A stretch of DNA of 64,000 nucleotides from Pseudomonas furukawaii (GCF_002355475.1 NZ_AP014862.1:4154001-4218000); one strand, 5' to 3'; numbered from the stretch's first letter, positions 35,352-45,704 are shown. The notes: generated by a model from the letters alone, not told the origin. Numbers and translations are program-made.

Positions 35352-37463
35352 ATGACCACATTGGTGAATTACCGCGTAGAAGACGGCCTGGCCCTGATTG
35401 GCCTGGCCCGCCCGCCGGTCAACGCCCTCGGCCAGCCCCTGCGCGCCGCCATCCTCGACGCTTGCGAGCGCGCCGCCGCCGACGCCTCGGTGCAGGCCAT
35501 CATCCTCCACGGCGCCCACGGCCTGTTCTGCGCCGGTGCCGACATCGGCGAATTCGGCAGCGAGGCCTCGTTCGCCGCGCCGGACCTGCCCAACCTGCTG
35601 CTGCGCCTGACCGCGCTGGACAAGCCGCTGATCGCCGCCATCGGCACCCTCGCCCTCGGTGGCGGCCTGGAACTGGCCCTGGCCTGCGGTTACCGGATCA
35701 GCGAACCCGACGCCCGCCTCGGCCTGCCGGAAATCAACCTGGGCCTGCTGCCGGGTGCCGGTGGCACCCAGCGGCTGCCGCGCCTGATCGGTGTCGAACC
35801 GGCACTGGACATGATGATTTCCGGCCAGCCCATCGGCGCCGGGCGCGCCTTCGAACTCGGCCTCCTCGATCGCCTGGCCAGTGGCAAGGAAAGCCTGCTG
35901 GACGACGCACGGGCCTTCGCCCGCGAGCTGCTCGACCAGCGCGCCCCGGCCCAGCGCACCAGCCGCTTCGCCAACCCGGCCGAGAGCGTTGCCGCCGACT
36001 TCCTCAGCCAGTTCCGCGCGGCCAACGAACCGCGCTGGAAGAGCCGCCTGGCGCCGCGCCTGGTGCTCGCCGCCGTGGAAGCTGCCTGCAACCTGCCGCT
36101 GGCCGAGGGCCTGGTCCGTGAGCACGAGCTGTTCAAGGAAGCCGAGGCATCGAAGCAATCGGCCGCATTGCGCCATGTGTTCTTCGCCGAGCGCGAGGCC
36201 GGTCGGATTCCCGGCATCGAGGCGGACATTCCGCTGCGCAGGATCGAGAAGGTCGCGGTGATCGGGGCCGGCACCATGGGTGGCGGTATCGCGATGAACT
36301 TCGTCAACGCGGGTATCCCGGTGGCCCTGCTCGAGCAGAAGGGCGAGGCACTGGATTGCGGCCTGGCGAACATCCGCAAGAACTACGAGATCAGCGTCAA
36401 GCGCGGCAAGCTGACGGCCGCACAACTGGAACAGCGCATGGAGCTGCTGTTCGGCACCCTCGACTACGCCGACCTGGCCGACGCCGACCTGGTGATCGAG
36501 GCGGTGTTCGAGAAGCTGGAGATCAAGCAGCAGGTGTTCCGCGAGCTCGATCGGTTGTGCAAGCCGGGCGCCATCCTCGCCAGCAACACCTCGTCGCTGG
36601 ACGTCGACGTCATCGCGGCGAGCACCTCCCGCCCGCAGGACGTGATCGGCCTGCACTTCTTCAGCCCGGCCAACGTCATGCGCCTGCTTGAAGTGGTGCG
36701 CGGCAAGGCCACCGCCCCCGACGTGCTGGCCACCACCATGAAAATCGCCAAGCGCATCGGCAAGCTGCCGGTGATCTCCGGCGTGTGCTTCGGCTTCATC
36801 GGCAACCGCATGCTCGAGCCCTACTCCCGCGAAGCCCATCGCCTGGTGCTGGAGGGCGCCACCCCGACCCAGGTGGACAAGGTGCTCACCGACCTCGACC
36901 TGAACATGGGCGTGTTCAGCATGCTGGACCTGGCCGGTATCGATGTGAACTTCCTGGTGCGTAACTCGAATCGCGCCGCCTTCGCCCATGACGAAAGCTA
37001 CTGCCGCCTCGGCGACGAACTCTATGCCCAGGGCCGACACGGACAGAAGACCGGACGCGGCTTCTACCTCTACGAGGGACGCAATCGCCAGGAGGACTAC
37101 GAGGTGGTCGCGCTGGCGGAACGCCTGGCCGGCGAGCTGCACGTCCCGCGGCGCCCCGTCGGCGACCAGGAGATCCATGACCGCTGCCTGTTCATGCTGA
37201 TCAACGAGGGCATCCAGCTGCTGGACGAAGGCATCGCCCTGCGCGCCAGCGACATCGACCTGGTGTGGATCAACGGCTACGGCTTCCCCGCCCACCTCGG
37301 CGGCCCCCTGCACTACGCCGAACAGCTCGGCCTGGACAAGGTGCTCGCCGGCATCCAGCACTATCGCCGCACGCTCGGCGGGTACGGCGAGATGTGGTTC
37401 AAGCCCGCTGCGCTGCTGGAGCGCCTGGTGGCCGCCGGCCGGGCACGCATCGAGAAGATCTGA
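35352..37463 (+). CDS. FadB-like enoyl-CoA hydratase / 3-hydroxyacyl-CoA dehydrogenase
   Basis: 703 aa. The N-terminal crotonase domain (residues ~1-190) carries the oxyanion-hole segments [14 protein letters not shown] and [16 protein letters not shown] and the Glu-containing [18 protein letters not shown]. The dehydrogenase NAD-binding site is [21 protein letters not shown] (about 298-318), with [15 protein letters not shown] and the C-terminal 3HCDH domains after it. This is the FadJ/peroxisomal-like arrangement, catalysing hydration and oxidation in one chain. GGAG precedes the ATG. 60 bp after the acyl-CoA dehydrogenase and 50 bp before the thiolase. Confidence 0.93.
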   Translation: MTTLVNYRVEDGLALIGLARPPVNALGQPLRAAILDACERAAADASVQAIILHGAHGLFCAGADIGEFGSEASFAAPDLPNLLLRLTALDKPLIAAIGTLALGGGLELALACGYRISEPDARLGLPEINLGLLPGAGGTQRLPRLIGVEPALDMMISGQPIGAGRAFELGLLDRLASGKESLLDDARAFARELLDQRAPAQRTSRFANPAESVAADFLSQFRAANEPRWKSRLAPRLVLAAVEAACNLPLAEGLVREHELFKEAEASKQSAALRHVFFAEREAGRIPGIEADIPLRRIEKVAVIGAGTMGGGIAMNFVNAGIPVALLEQKGEALDCGLANIRKNYEISVKRGKLTAAQLEQRMELLFGTLDYADLADADLVIEAVFEKLEIKQQVFRELDRLCKPGAILASNTSSLDVDVIAASTSRPQDVIGLHFFSPANVMRLLEVVRGKATAPDVLATTMKIAKRIGKLPVISGVCFGFIGNRMLEPYSREAHRLVLEGATPTQVDKVLTDLDLNMGVFSMLDLAGIDVNFLVRNSNRAAFAHDESYCRLGDELYAQGRHGQKTGRGFYLYEGRNRQEDYEVVALAERLAGELHVPRRPVGDQEIHDRCLFMLINEGIQLLDEGIALRASDIDLVWINGYGFPAHLGGPLHYAEQLGLDKVLAGIQHYRRTLGGYGEMWFKPAALLERLVAAGRARIEKI

Positions 37464-37513
37464 CCCCCTTCCGGGCCCGGCCAACGGGCCTCTTCATACA
37501 GGACACCCGCGTC

Positions 37514-38698
37514 ATGAAAGAAGCCGTCATCCTCTCCACCGCCCGCACGCCGATCGGCAAGGCGTTCCGCGGTGCCTTCAACAACCTCAAGTCGCCGAGC
37601 ATGGCCAGCCACGCGATCCGTGCCGCGGTCGAGCGCGCCGGCATCGAGGCCGCCGAAATCGAAGACCTGGTGATGGGCACCGCGATGCCCGGCGGCACCG
37701 CCGGCTGGAACCTCGGCCGCATGGCCGCCCTGGCCTCCGGGCTGCCGCTGTCGGTCAGCGGCCAGACCCTCGACCGCCAGTGCGCCTCCGGCCTAATGGC
37801 CATCGCCACCGCCGCCAAGCAGATCATGGTCGACGGCATGCAGGTCACCATCGGCGCCGGCCAGGAACAGATCAGCCTGGTACAGAACCGCCATATGGAA
37901 TGGTCCTTCGCCGAGCGCGACGAACAGGTGATGCGCAACGCCGAGCACGCCTACATGCCGATGCTGCACACCGCCGAGCTGGTGGCCCAGCGCTACGGCA
38001 TCAGCCGCGAAGCCCAGGACGCCTACTCGCTGCAGTCCCAGCAGCGCACCGCGGCGGCCCAGGCCGCCGGCCTGTTCGACGGCGAGATCGTCCCGGTGAC
38101 CGCCACCAAGCAGGTGGTCGACAAGGCCACCGGTGCGGTCAGCTTCGAGGACGTCACCCTGCGCCTCGACGAAGGCAACCGGGCGCAGACGGTGCTCGAG
38201 GACCTGACCCGGCTCAAGCCGGTGGTGGAAGGCGGCTGCATCACCGCCGGCAACGCCAGCCAGCTCTCCGACGGCGCCAGCGCCTGCGTGCTGATGGACG
38301 GCCGCCTGGCCGAGCAGCGCAACCTGGAGCCGCTGGGTGCCTACCGTGGCATCGCCGTCGCCGGCCTGGCACCGGAAGAAATGGGCATCGGCCCGGTGCT
38401 CGCGGTACCCAAGCTGCTCAAGCAGCACGGCCTGAGGATCGATGACATCGGCCTGTGGGAACTCAACGAAGCCTTCGCCTGCCAGGCCATCTACTGCCGC
38501 GACAAGCTGGGCATCGACAACGACCGCTACAACGTCAACGGCGGTGCCATTGCCATCGGCCACCCCTATGGCATGAGTGGGGCGCGCATGGTCGGCCACG
38601 CCCTGCTGGAAGGCAAACGCCGTGGCGTGAGGTATGTGGTGGTGACCATGTGCGTGGGTGGTGGCATGGGCGCTGCCGGCCTGTTCGAGGTGTTCTGA
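37514..38698 (+). CDS. Acetyl-CoA acetyltransferase (thiolase)
   Basis: 394 aa, the standard thiolase length. The nucleophilic Cys lies in [15 protein letters not shown] (about residue 90). [18 protein letters not shown] (catalytic His) and [10 protein letters not shown] (second Cys) complete the active site. It cleaves 3-ketoacyl-CoA to acetyl- or propionyl-CoA and a shortened acyl-CoA. AGGA precedes the ATG at 37514. Its stop overlaps the SDR start codon (TGATG), so the two are coupled. Confidence 0.94.
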   Translation: MKEAVILSTARTPIGKAFRGAFNNLKSPSMASHAIRAAVERAGIEAAEIEDLVMGTAMPGGTAGWNLGRMAALASGLPLSVSGQTLDRQCASGLMAIATAAKQIMVDGMQVTIGAGQEQISLVQNRHMEWSFAERDEQVMRNAEHAYMPMLHTAELVAQRYGISREAQDAYSLQSQQRTAAAQAAGLFDGEIVPVTATKQVVDKATGAVSFEDVTLRLDEGNRAQTVLEDLTRLKPVVEGGCITAGNASQLSDGASACVLMDGRLAEQRNLEPLGAYRGIAVAGLAPEEMGIGPVLAVPKLLKQHGLRIDDIGLWELNEAFACQAIYCRDKLGIDNDRYNVNGGAIAIGHPYGMSGARMVGHALLEGKRRGVRYVVVTMCVGGGMGAAGLFEVF

Positions 38699-39480
38699 TG
38701 AAAGCTGACTTCGCGAAACAATTCTCCCTGGCCGGTCGCACCGTGCTGGTCACCGGCGCCTCCAGCGGCATCGGCATGCACCTGGCGCGGGTCGCCGGTC
38801 GCGCCGGCGCACAGGTGGTGCTCGCCGCCCGCCGCGTCGAAAGGCTCGAACAAGTCGCCAACGACATCCGAGCGGAGGGCGGACAGGCGTTCTCCGTCGC
38901 CCTCGACGTCACCGACCGTGCCAGCGTCGAGGCGGCCTTCGATGCCGCCGAGGCGCACTTCGGGGTGGTCGACGTGGTGCTCAACAATGCCGGTATCGGC
39001 AGCGGCCAGCGCCCGCTGGCGATCAGCGAGGACGACTGGCGCGCCATGCTCTCCACCAACCTCGACGGCGTCTGGCGCGTCGCCCAGGTGGCCGCCCAGC
39101 GGCTGGCGAAGGCCGAACGTGGCGGCAGCATCATCAACATCGCCTCGATCCTCGGGCTGCGCGTCGGCAACGGCTACAGCCATTACTGCGCGGCCAAGGC
39201 CGGCGTGGTGCAGCTGACCAAGTCCCTGGCGCTGGAACTGGCGCGCTACCAGATCCGTGTCAACGCCATCGCACCGGGCTACTTCAAGACGGAGATGAAC
39301 GACGCCTACTTCGACAGCGACAAGGGCCAGGCCTACATACGCGATGCCGTGCCCATGCGCCGCCTGGGCAACCTGCAGGAACTGGAAGGCCCGTTCCTGC
39401 TGCTGGCCAGCGAAGCCGGTGCCTACATGTCCGGCGCCATCCTCGCGGTGGATGGCGGGCATCTGGTGGGCAGCCTCTAA
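38698..39480 (+). CDS. Short-chain dehydrogenase/reductase
   Basis: 260 aa, classical SDR. TGASSGIGMH (about 20-29) binds the cofactor, NNAGIG follows, and the active site is Ser in NIASILG with YCAAK (Tyr-Lys, about 161-165). GRRVERLEQ-like residues after the second strand suggest NADP or mixed use. Located at the end of a beta-oxidation operon, it probably oxidises a 3-hydroxyacyl-CoA or a hydroxyl on the side chain or ring that FadB does not accept. Translation is coupled to the thiolase. Confidence 0.92.
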   Translation: MKADFAKQFSLAGRTVLVTGASSGIGMHLARVAGRAGAQVVLAARRVERLEQVANDIRAEGGQAFSVALDVTDRASVEAAFDAAEAHFGVVDVVLNNAGIGSGQRPLAISEDDWRAMLSTNLDGVWRVAQVAAQRLAKAERGGSIINIASILGLRVGNGYSHYCAAKAGVVQLTKSLALELARYQIRVNAIAPGYFKTEMNDAYFDSDKGQAYIRDAVPMRRLGNLQELEGPFLLLASEAGAYMSGAILAVDGGHLVGSL

Positions 39481-39491
39481 CCAGCCCGCGT

Positions 39492-39519
39492 GCATGGGCC
39501 GGACAGCACCGGCCCATGC
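39492..39519 (+). terminator. Stem-loop after the beta-oxidation operon
   Basis: Perfect 11-bp stem GCATGGGCCGG / CCGGCCCATGC with an ACAGCA loop, 12 bp after the SDR stop codon. It has no T tract. Confidence 0.6.
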
Positions 39520-39634
39520 GTCACCGCCCCTCCCCCGGCGTCCGCCATCGAAGCGCCGATGCGCCGGCTGCTGATCGGACGTCCCGCCTCGTCCGCGCGG
39601 AGCATTCGGGGTCCCTGAGCCCCGGGAATATTTA

Positions 39635-39674
39635 CATAACTAATGTTGCGCTAAAAAAATCATGCCGCTACGCT
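39635..39674 (+). promoter_or_regulatory. Promoter and operator of ridA-like gene (shared motif, site 2)
   Basis: CATAACTAATGTTGCGCT contains TAAC-N4-GTTG. The -35 is TTGCGC (39646-39651) and, 17 bp later, the -10 is TACGCT (39669-39674). The start codon of the RidA gene is 40 bp downstream. Same geometry as the sites at 26109-26148 and 45233-45272. Confidence 0.7.
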
Positions 39675-39714
39675 CCAACCCGTTCGACCGAACCGTTCGA
39701 TTGGAGACCACGCG

Positions 39715-40131
39715 ATGATGACCCAGAACCTGAAACGGCAATCCATCAACCCGCCGCCGACCCAGGCGATCTATGACCATTTCCACTTCTCGCAGGCGAC
39801 CCGCGTCGGCGACATGATCTGGGTATCAGGCCAGGTCGGGGTCGATGCCGGCATGACCCCCGGCAAGGATGTCGAGGAGCAGTCGCACCTCGCCTTTCAG
39901 GCCCTGAAGCATGTGCTGGAGGCGGCTGGCGCGAGCCTGGCCGATGTCGTCGAGCTGATGACTTTCCACACCGAACTCCAGGGCGACATGCCGGCCTTCG
40001 CAGCGGTCAAGGACCAGTACTTCCCCGACCGCTATCCCGCGTGGACCGCAGTCGGCATCTCTCAATTGGCCATCCCCGGGTTGCGCGTGGAAATTCGCGC
40101 CGTCGCAGTCGCGGGCTGCGGCGATACCTGA
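39715..40131 (+). CDS. RidA family (YjgF/UK114) enamine/imine deaminase
   Basis: 138 aa. The fold markers are VGDMIWVSGQVG, LADVVELMTFHTE and the C-terminal IPGLRVEIRAVAV, which carries the Arg used by RidA proteins to bind the substrate carboxylate. RidA proteins hydrolyse reactive enamines and imines released by PLP and flavin enzymes. That fits a locus with two amine oxidases, a DAO oxidase and an aminotransferase. GGAGA precedes the tandem ATGs at 39715/39718. The promoter matches those of the DAO and Baeyer-Villiger transcripts. Confidence 0.9.
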   Translation: MMTQNLKRQSINPPPTQAIYDHFHFSQATRVGDMIWVSGQVGVDAGMTPGKDVEEQSHLAFQALKHVLEAAGASLADVVELMTFHTELQGDMPAFAAVKDQYFPDRYPAWTAVGISQLAIPGLRVEIRAVAVAGCGDT

Positions 40132-40281
40132 GGTCGCCATCCGGGCGCACCGTTCACGGTGGATCGGGGGTGGGTGCTTTCCTCGGTCATTTTCCCTATG
40201 CTGGGTCGCGCCCCGACATTTGCGGCCTGGCTGCGGCAACTGTCCCCCGATCGATCGCCCCAATGAAATCGAAATTTCCCC

Positions 40282-40989
40282 ATGCCTGAATCACGTTCCC
40301 GCCTCTCCCCCAGCGCCAAGCGTCGTGCTGGCGAAAGCGAGTCCGAGCCAGTCGCCCGTCGTGGTCGTCCCGTCGGCGACCACGACGCAAAACGGGCCGA
40401 GCTGCTGACTGCTGCGATCGCCGTGATCGCCCGGGAAGGCTACTCTGGCGCCTCGATGCGCAAGGTAGCGCAACACGCTGGATGCACCACCGGAGCCGTG
40501 ACCTACTACTTTGCGAACAAGGAAGAGATGGTCGGTGCCGTCGCCCAGAACCTGTTCGACAAGGTCGAAGCGCTCCTGGAAATCAACCGCGAACTAATCG
40601 ACATCAAGTCGCTTATCCAGCAGTGGCACCAGTGGATCAACTTCGAAGAGCCGGACATCTGGCTCGCCTTGCTTCAACTGCTCGCCCATGCCCGCCACGA
40701 GCCGGCATTCGCCAGCCTCATCAGGCAGCGCCATATCCACTTTCGCCAGGTCTCCACGTCGTTACTGGAGGATGGCCAGCGCCGAGGCAAGATTCGCGCG
40801 GACATTCCCGCCGACTTGCTGGCCGACCAGATCAACGCCTTCAGCGATGGCTGGCTCATGATGCTGCCAATCGAACCCGAGCGCTTCAGCGCGGAGCGGG
40901 GACAGGCCCTGCTCGATGCGCTCATCACCCTGATTTCCCCGCCCAAGGTCACCAGGCGCTCGCCAAAAGCCGAAACCACCGCGCAGTAA
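40282..40989 (+). CDS. TetR/AcrR family regulator 3 (BetI-like)
   Basis: 235 aa with an unusually long basic N-terminal tail (about 35 residues, Ser/Arg-rich) before the HTH (YSGASMRKVAQHAGCTTGAVTYYFANKEEMVGAV). The C-terminal domain includes WLALLQLLAHARHEPAF and INAFSDGWLMMLPIEP, reminiscent of BetI-type ligand domains. It lies 150 bp after the RidA-like gene, between two of the three shared promoter motifs, and is the best candidate to read TAAC-N4-GTTG. Unlike TetR 1 and 2 it is not part of that close pair. Confidence 0.88.
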   Translation: MPESRSRLSPSAKRRAGESESEPVARRGRPVGDHDAKRAELLTAAIAVIAREGYSGASMRKVAQHAGCTTGAVTYYFANKEEMVGAVAQNLFDKVEALLEINRELIDIKSLIQQWHQWINFEEPDIWLALLQLLAHARHEPAFASLIRQRHIHFRQVSTSLLEDGQRRGKIRADIPADLLADQINAFSDGWLMMLPIEPERFSAERGQALLDALITLISPPKVTRRSPKAETTAQ

Positions 40990-41003
40990 TCGACACACCC
41001 CTC

Positions 41004-41025
41004 GGAGGGCGGCTTCACGCCCTCC
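41004..41025 (+). terminator. Stem-loop after TetR 3
   Basis: GGAGGGC / GCCCTCC with an 8-nt loop, 14 bp after the stop codon. Confidence 0.5.
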
Positions 41026-41775
41026 CCGCCACTCGCGCTCCCCATCCGCTGCCCGGCGATCCGGCTTGCCCGAGGGTCGCCTCGTCCCCTGTCGATACCA
41101 CTCAAACGCCGTGCCCAAGCGGGTCATCTCGTGCCTGTCGTACTCAGTCGCAGCGTACCGCTTTGCACGAAACCGAAACTCCTGTATTTTGCACAACGCA
41201 TGAAATAATAAACAAACCACAACCAAGTGGTGGGGGCGAAGATGGACCTGGGAACCAAGGCACTGTCGCGGTCCGAGCCGGCATTCCGGCCACCGTTGGA
41301 CCTGTCGCCGATGAGCGCACACCCTTCCACGCCGAGGACGCCGCCAGCGGTCCGCTGGCGCGTCCCCCTCGATCCATTCAGTCCGAAAATCCACCACCTG
41401 CCCCCGACGTTCGCCTTGACCCGCCGGGAGGAAGAGTGATGGCTGCTATTCCCTGGACGGCTGCCGACGCAGAGACGCCGGCAGCCGATACGGCCTGGTT
41501 GTGGCTGGCCATGGATGGGCCGGAATGAACAGGTAACGCCGACAAGTCCCACTGCGGGACACCCCCTGAGCTGAGCGTGGCAATGACCCGCTCCATCGAC
41601 GCGCCGGCAGGCAGCTGCCGGCTGTGACGGCCTTCGCTTGCCCGCGAATCGGCCTCGCTCCGGGGACGTGACCTGCGGTGGGCCTGTCTACGGCTCAGAG
41701 GCAAGTGCACCAACGCGTCCCGGTAAAGGCAGGTTTGCAAACCGTCCATTCGTTCCGTCGAGAGCAACAGAACCC
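41026..41775. other. Non-coding stretch before the chemoreceptor gene
   Basis: About 750 bp without a gene I can support. An AT-rich patch (about 41185-41222) with two TTTTGCAC/TTTGCAC copies around 41160-41200 could hold a promoter. A 29-codon ORF (41441-41527, MAAIPWTAADAE...) has GGGAGGAAG before its ATG and might be translated. Its composition does not look protein-like enough to call it a gene. Confidence 0.4.
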
Positions 41776-43395
41776 ATGTTCAAAGCCATATCGCTGACCC
41801 TGAAACTCTCCCTGCCACCCGCAGTGGCACTGATCGGCCTGTTGCTGTTCGTGGGTTACACGGCGCTGCAACTGGACGACAACGACAGTCGGTTGGTAAC
41901 CCTCGAGAAGCAGAGCTACCCGACACTGGAAACCGCCGACAAGGTGAACTTCCAGTTCTCGCGCATTCCCGGACTGCTCAACAGCGCAGTCGCCGCCGGT
42001 GAGCGGGAGACCCTGGATGAAGCACGCAAGGTCCTGGCCGGTGTGAGCGCCAGCTTGCGCGACCTGGAATCGCTGACGGACGCGCGAACCGACCGGGCGA
42101 AGGAGCTGCAGGCCTGGTCAGCGGCCATCCGGCGCTATGCCGACAATGCATTCGCCTCCTCGGACCGTCTGCTCGATGGCGCCGCCTTCGAGGACCTGCG
42201 GCCGAATCTCGATCGCATGGCGGTAGACCTCAAGCGCGCGAAAGAAGCCGGCGACCGCTTCCGCAGCCACGCCTACGCCGACTTCCAGAGCAGCCTGAAG
42301 CAGGTCAGGACCGACAACGCCACCACCACCCGGGTCGGATACCTACTCAGTGCTTTCCTGCTGCTGGTGGTCAGCATCGGTTCGGTACTGGTGATCCGCC
42401 AGGTCATGAACAACATCCAGGGCGTCATCCAGTCGCTCAGGGCCATCGCCAGCGGCGACGGCGACCTGACCCGCCACGTGAACGTCGAATCCGGGGACGA
42501 GATCGGAGAAATGATCGGCCTGTTCAACGGCTTGCTCGACAGGCTGCAGGGCACCATCCGCCAGATCATCGAAACGGCCGGCCCCCTAGAGCAGATGTCC
42601 CGGGAACTGCATCGGCTGACGCGGGGCGCGGAAAAGAGCGCGCACTCCCAGCAGGGGCGTACGGAATCGATCAGCCGCGACATCGGCACCATGAGCAGCA
42701 GCATCCAGGAAGTGGCGCAGCGCTCGCGCCAGGCTTCCGAGGAAGCCAGCGCCGCCACCCGCCAGGCCGAAGAAGCCCGGCAGAACATCGACAGCCTTTC
42801 CTCCAGCATCGGCGATCTGGGCAGCAGCGTGCTCAGCTCGGTGCAGGCCATGCAACAGCTGGAGGAAGAGACCCAGCAGGTCGGCTCGGTGCTGACGGTC
42901 ATCCGCAGCATCGCCGAACAGACCAACCTGCTCGCCCTGAACGCCGCCATCGAGGCGGCACGGGCCGGCGAGCAGGGTCGAGGCTTCGCCGTCGTGGCCG
43001 ACGAGGTTCGCAACCTTGCCCAGAAGACGGCCGCGTCCACCGCGGAGATCCAGAGCATCATCCAGCGCCTGCAAAGCAGCGCCAACGGCGTGCTGCACGC
43101 CATGACCCTGAATGGCGCGAAGGCCAGGGCCAGCATCGAACGCTCCGAGCAGGCCACGCTGACCCTCGAGGCGATCACCCGGGCCGTTCGCCAGATTGAT
43201 GAGTTGAACGCCGGGATCGCCCAGTTCACCCAGGAACAGATCGGTCTCTCCCGTTCGATCCAGCAGGACACCGAGATGCTGCAGCAGGACACCCAGGCCA
43301 CCACCCAAGGCGCCGACACCACCGCGCGCCTGGGCGAACAGCTGGTCAGCACGGGCGACCATCTGCGCAGCGCCACAGCCCAGTTCCGCATCTGA
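41776..43395 (+). CDS. Methyl-accepting chemotaxis protein
   Basis: 539 aa. The first transmembrane helix is at about residues 12-32 ([21 protein letters not shown]), followed by a helical periplasmic ligand domain of about 160 residues and a second helix ([21 protein letters not shown], ~190-210). HAMP and the cytoplasmic coiled coil follow, with the conserved hairpin tip [21 protein letters not shown]. No C-terminal CheR-binding pentapeptide is present. The ATG at 41776 gives the normal start. Followed 29 bp later by a porin and then a PstS-like gene, which suggests sensing and uptake of one anionic or small substrate. Confidence 0.93.
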   Translation: MFKAISLTLKLSLPPAVALIGLLLFVGYTALQLDDNDSRLVTLEKQSYPTLETADKVNFQFSRIPGLLNSAVAAGERETLDEARKVLAGVSASLRDLESLTDARTDRAKELQAWSAAIRRYADNAFASSDRLLDGAAFEDLRPNLDRMAVDLKRAKEAGDRFRSHAYADFQSSLKQVRTDNATTTRVGYLLSAFLLLVVSIGSVLVIRQVMNNIQGVIQSLRAIASGDGDLTRHVNVESGDEIGEMIGLFNGLLDRLQGTIRQIIETAGPLEQMSRELHRLTRGAEKSAHSQQGRTESISRDIGTMSSSIQEVAQRSRQASEEASAATRQAEEARQNIDSLSSSIGDLGSSVLSSVQAMQQLEEETQQVGSVLTVIRSIAEQTNLLALNAAIEAARAGEQGRGFAVVADEVRNLAQKTAASTAEIQSIIQRLQSSANGVLHAMTLNGAKARASIERSEQATLTLEAITRAVRQIDELNAGIAQFTQEQIGLSRSIQQDTEMLQQDTQATTQGADTTARLGEQLVSTGDHLRSATAQFRI

Positions 43396-43424
43396 CCCTT
43401 CCCAACCACAAGAGCAGTAGAAGC

Positions 43425-44585
43425 ATGCAAGGCATTAGAGCACTCGGTCTCGCAGGTCTTATCGCGAGTACGCCGGCCATGGCCCTGGATCAGGGCGACT
43501 ATCAACTCAACGGTTTCGGCACCGCCGGCATCACCCACCTGGGCGGCGAAGATGACGGACGGAGCTTCGGCGTCAGCGGGCAGACCACGGACGGCTGGCG
43601 CGGCGACCAGTTGTCCAAGCTGGGCGGCCAGATCCAGTACGGGCTCACCGACACGCTGGGCGTGACCGTGCAGGCCACCCTCAAGCCGGAGCAGGACACC
43701 TGGAAGGGCAACCTGGAATGGGCCTACCTCTCCTGGGGCGCCAGCGACGGCCTGACCCTGCGCGCCGGCCGCCTGCGACTGCCGATCTACATGTACTCGG
43801 AAACCCTCGATGTCGGCTTCACCCACCCCTGGCTGCGGCTGCCGGACGAGGTCTACAGCCAGGTCCAGCTGAGCAACTACGAGGGCGGGGACATCCTCTA
43901 CAGGCTGCCCACCGGCATCGGCGCCCTGTCTTTCCAGCTAGCCGGCGGCCAGGCGGTCAACCGCAACCTGTTCGCCATGGATGACCTGCACGACATCGAC
44001 TACAAGAAGATCTTCGCCGCGAACGTCAGCCTGGAAACCAGCGACTTCGGCACGCTCCGCGTGGGCTACGCCGAAGCGGACATCGATACCGACCTCAGCG
44101 CCTCGGTCATCACCCCGGGCGGGTCACCCGCAAACATCGACTTCCTGAGCCTGGACCGACGCAAGGGCCGGTTCACCTCAATCGGCTACCAGTACGACGA
44201 CGGGACCTGGCTATCGTCCAACGAGTGGACCAGCAACAACACCGAAGGCGACCAGCAAGGCAGCATCGATGCCTTCTACCTCATGGGTGGCCGTCGCTTC
44301 GGCGACGTACTGATGCACGTCACCTATGCCCAACTGGATGAAGACATTGGCCGCCAGGGCTCCTGGACCTACGGCGTGAACTACAACCTGACGCCGACCG
44401 TCGTCCTCAAGGGCGAATACAAGCGGGTCGACACCCGTGGCAATGGCTATCGCGGCACGTTCGTGGAGAGCGCCCAGGAAACCTTCGACCACGCGGTCTT
44501 CGCGGCCAGCAACGGTGTGGCGGGCGCGCCCTCGCGCAACTACGACGGCGACATTGTCAGCGTCGGCGTCGACTTCGTGTTCTAA
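43425..44585 (+). CDS. Outer-membrane porin
   Basis: 386 aa with a signal peptide (ending near TPAMA-LDQ), then alternating beta-strand sequence and the terminal Phe typical of porins (SVGVDFVF). Aromatic belts are visible (YLSWGASDGLTLRAGRLRLPIYMYSE). It starts 29 bp after the chemoreceptor gene and 11 bp before the PstS-like gene. No specific substrate can be read from the sequence. Confidence 0.88.
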   Translation: MQGIRALGLAGLIASTPAMALDQGDYQLNGFGTAGITHLGGEDDGRSFGVSGQTTDGWRGDQLSKLGGQIQYGLTDTLGVTVQATLKPEQDTWKGNLEWAYLSWGASDGLTLRAGRLRLPIYMYSETLDVGFTHPWLRLPDEVYSQVQLSNYEGGDILYRLPTGIGALSFQLAGGQAVNRNLFAMDDLHDIDYKKIFAANVSLETSDFGTLRVGYAEADIDTDLSASVITPGGSPANIDFLSLDRRKGRFTSIGYQYDDGTWLSSNEWTSNNTEGDQQGSIDAFYLMGGRRFGDVLMHVTYAQLDEDIGRQGSWTYGVNYNLTPTVVLKGEYKRVDTRGNGYRGTFVESAQETFDHAVFAASNGVAGAPSRNYDGDIVSVGVDFVF

Positions 44586-44596
44586 GGAGTGACCAC

Positions 44597-45001
44597 ATGA
44601 ACCCACTCATCACCGCACTCATCGCCACCACCCTGGCCACGGCATCCACCCTCGCCCGATCCGAGGTGGTCGTGATCGTCAACGCCGGCGCCAGTGCCGC
44701 CCCCACCCAATCCGACGTGGCCAATATCTTCCTGGGCAAGGACACCAGCCTCAAAGGCATCGACCAGAAAGGCTGGAACCCTACCAAGGAGAAGTTCTAC
44801 GGCGCGGTCACCAACAAGAGCGAATCGCAGCTCAAGTCGTACTGGTCCGGACTGATCTTCACGGGCAAGGGCCAGCCGCTGCAAAGCGCTGCCGATGACG
44901 CGTCAGTGGTGGCGATGGTCGGCGACGAGGCGAATGCCATCGGCTATGTCGACAAGAGCGCCATCAACGACAAGGTGAAGGTGCTTTTCGCCCTGCCCTA
45001 G
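44597..45001 (+). CDS. Small PstS-like periplasmic substrate-binding protein
   Basis: 134 aa: a signal peptide (MNPLITALIATTLATASTLA), then a half-size PBP-type phosphate-binding-like fold (TQSDVANIFLGKDTSL, LKSYWSGLIFTGKGQPLQSA, VAMVGDEANAIGYVDKS). These short proteins are common beside porins and chemoreceptors and lack partner permeases here, so a sensing or porin-assisting role is as likely as ABC import. AAGGAG precedes the ATG. A strong stem-loop follows. Confidence 0.85.
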   Translation: MNPLITALIATTLATASTLARSEVVVIVNAGASAAPTQSDVANIFLGKDTSLKGIDQKGWNPTKEKFYGAVTNKSESQLKSYWSGLIFTGKGQPLQSAADDASVVAMVGDEANAIGYVDKSAINDKVKVLFALP

Positions 45002-45020
45002 ACCACGCAGGCCGGAGCCT

Positions 45021-45050
45021 CGGCAGGAGCGAGCCCGCTCGCTCCTGCCG
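45021..45050 (+). terminator. 13-bp stem-loop after the chemoreceptor/porin/PstS group
   Basis: CGGCAGGAGCGAG / CTCGCTCCTGCCG with a CCCG loop; no T tract. It separates this group from the Baeyer-Villiger transcript. Confidence 0.65.
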
Positions 45051-45232
45051 ATGGCCGGCCATGGGTGGCCCATCCTCGGACGCCCCGTACCACGCCGCCG
45101 TTCGTCAGCCTGCCGACCGGGCACCGACGACTCACGAGCGAGCGAGCCCGGCACCCGCAGCCCCTTGCAGACGGGCCGGGCGGCCTTCCCTTTGGCGGGA
45201 AACCTGCGCCAATTTTACGCAACCATCATTTT

Positions 45233-45272
45233 GATAACACTAGTTGCGCCAAATAGGGAATCGGATTACAGT
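45233..45272 (+). promoter_or_regulatory. Promoter and operator ahead of the Baeyer-Villiger operon (shared motif, site 3)
   Basis: GATAACACTAGTTGCGCC holds TAAC-N4-GTTG. The -35 TTGCGC is at 45244-45249 and the -10 TACAGT at 45267-45272, with a 17-bp spacer. It lies 36 bp before the ATG of the small ORF at 45308 and 433 bp before the monooxygenase gene. Spacing is identical to the DAO and RidA promoters. Confidence 0.7.
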
Positions 45273-45307
45273 CCAGCAAAACAACAAAAGCTTCAGGAGC
45301 TCGTCTC

Positions 45308-45529
45308 ATGAAAGTCTGTGCAAGACATCCTGATCCCACGCACGGCGATGCCGCCTCAATGGGTCTTCCCGGTGGCTCAGCCGCCGTTCGCCCCAACCGC
45401 ATCCCGTTCGTCCATGCCCTGCGTGCCGTGGCAGGTGAAAGCCTCCCGCCGACCAACCGCCTCATCCCCTCATCCATTGCCTGCCGTCCCTTTCCGGGGT
45501 TCGCAGTAGCCAACAGTGGACGAGCGTGA
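45308..45529 (+). CDS. Small ORF at the head of the Baeyer-Villiger transcript (73 aa, doubtful)
   Basis: The ATG has CAGGAG 8 nt upstream and sits 36 bp after a promoter whose two sister copies also lie about 40 bp before real start codons. That argues for translation here. The peptide (MKVCARHPDPTHGDAASMGL...) matches no family I recognise and is proline- and arginine-rich. It may be a leader peptide, or a remnant of a gene once placed here. The next 175 bp to the monooxygenase contain short inverted repeats but no further gene. Confidence 0.35.
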   Translation: MKVCARHPDPTHGDAASMGLPGGSAAVRPNRIPFVHALRAVAGESLPPTNRLIPSSIACRPFPGFAVANSGRA

Positions 45530-45704
45530 CGAAGCCATTCGGCAATAAGCGAAATGAGCCAGCCGGTGTTTTCCGCCGCGGCTCACCCCTGCCAGGTATT
45601 AACCATGTGGCTTATCAGGAGTCGTCATTAACGAGACTTCTCGCTGGCTGAGCCGACTCCATCAATCAATTGCCCTGCTTACTCCAATAAGCACGGAGAT
45701 TCAT

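Noticed and set aside
40482-41528. Long frame overlapping TetR 3 and the following gap
   Set aside because: Most of it is an alternate frame of the TetR gene. The remainder is Pro/Arg-rich without protein-like features, and only the 29-codon tail has a ribosome binding site, mentioned under the non-coding stretch.
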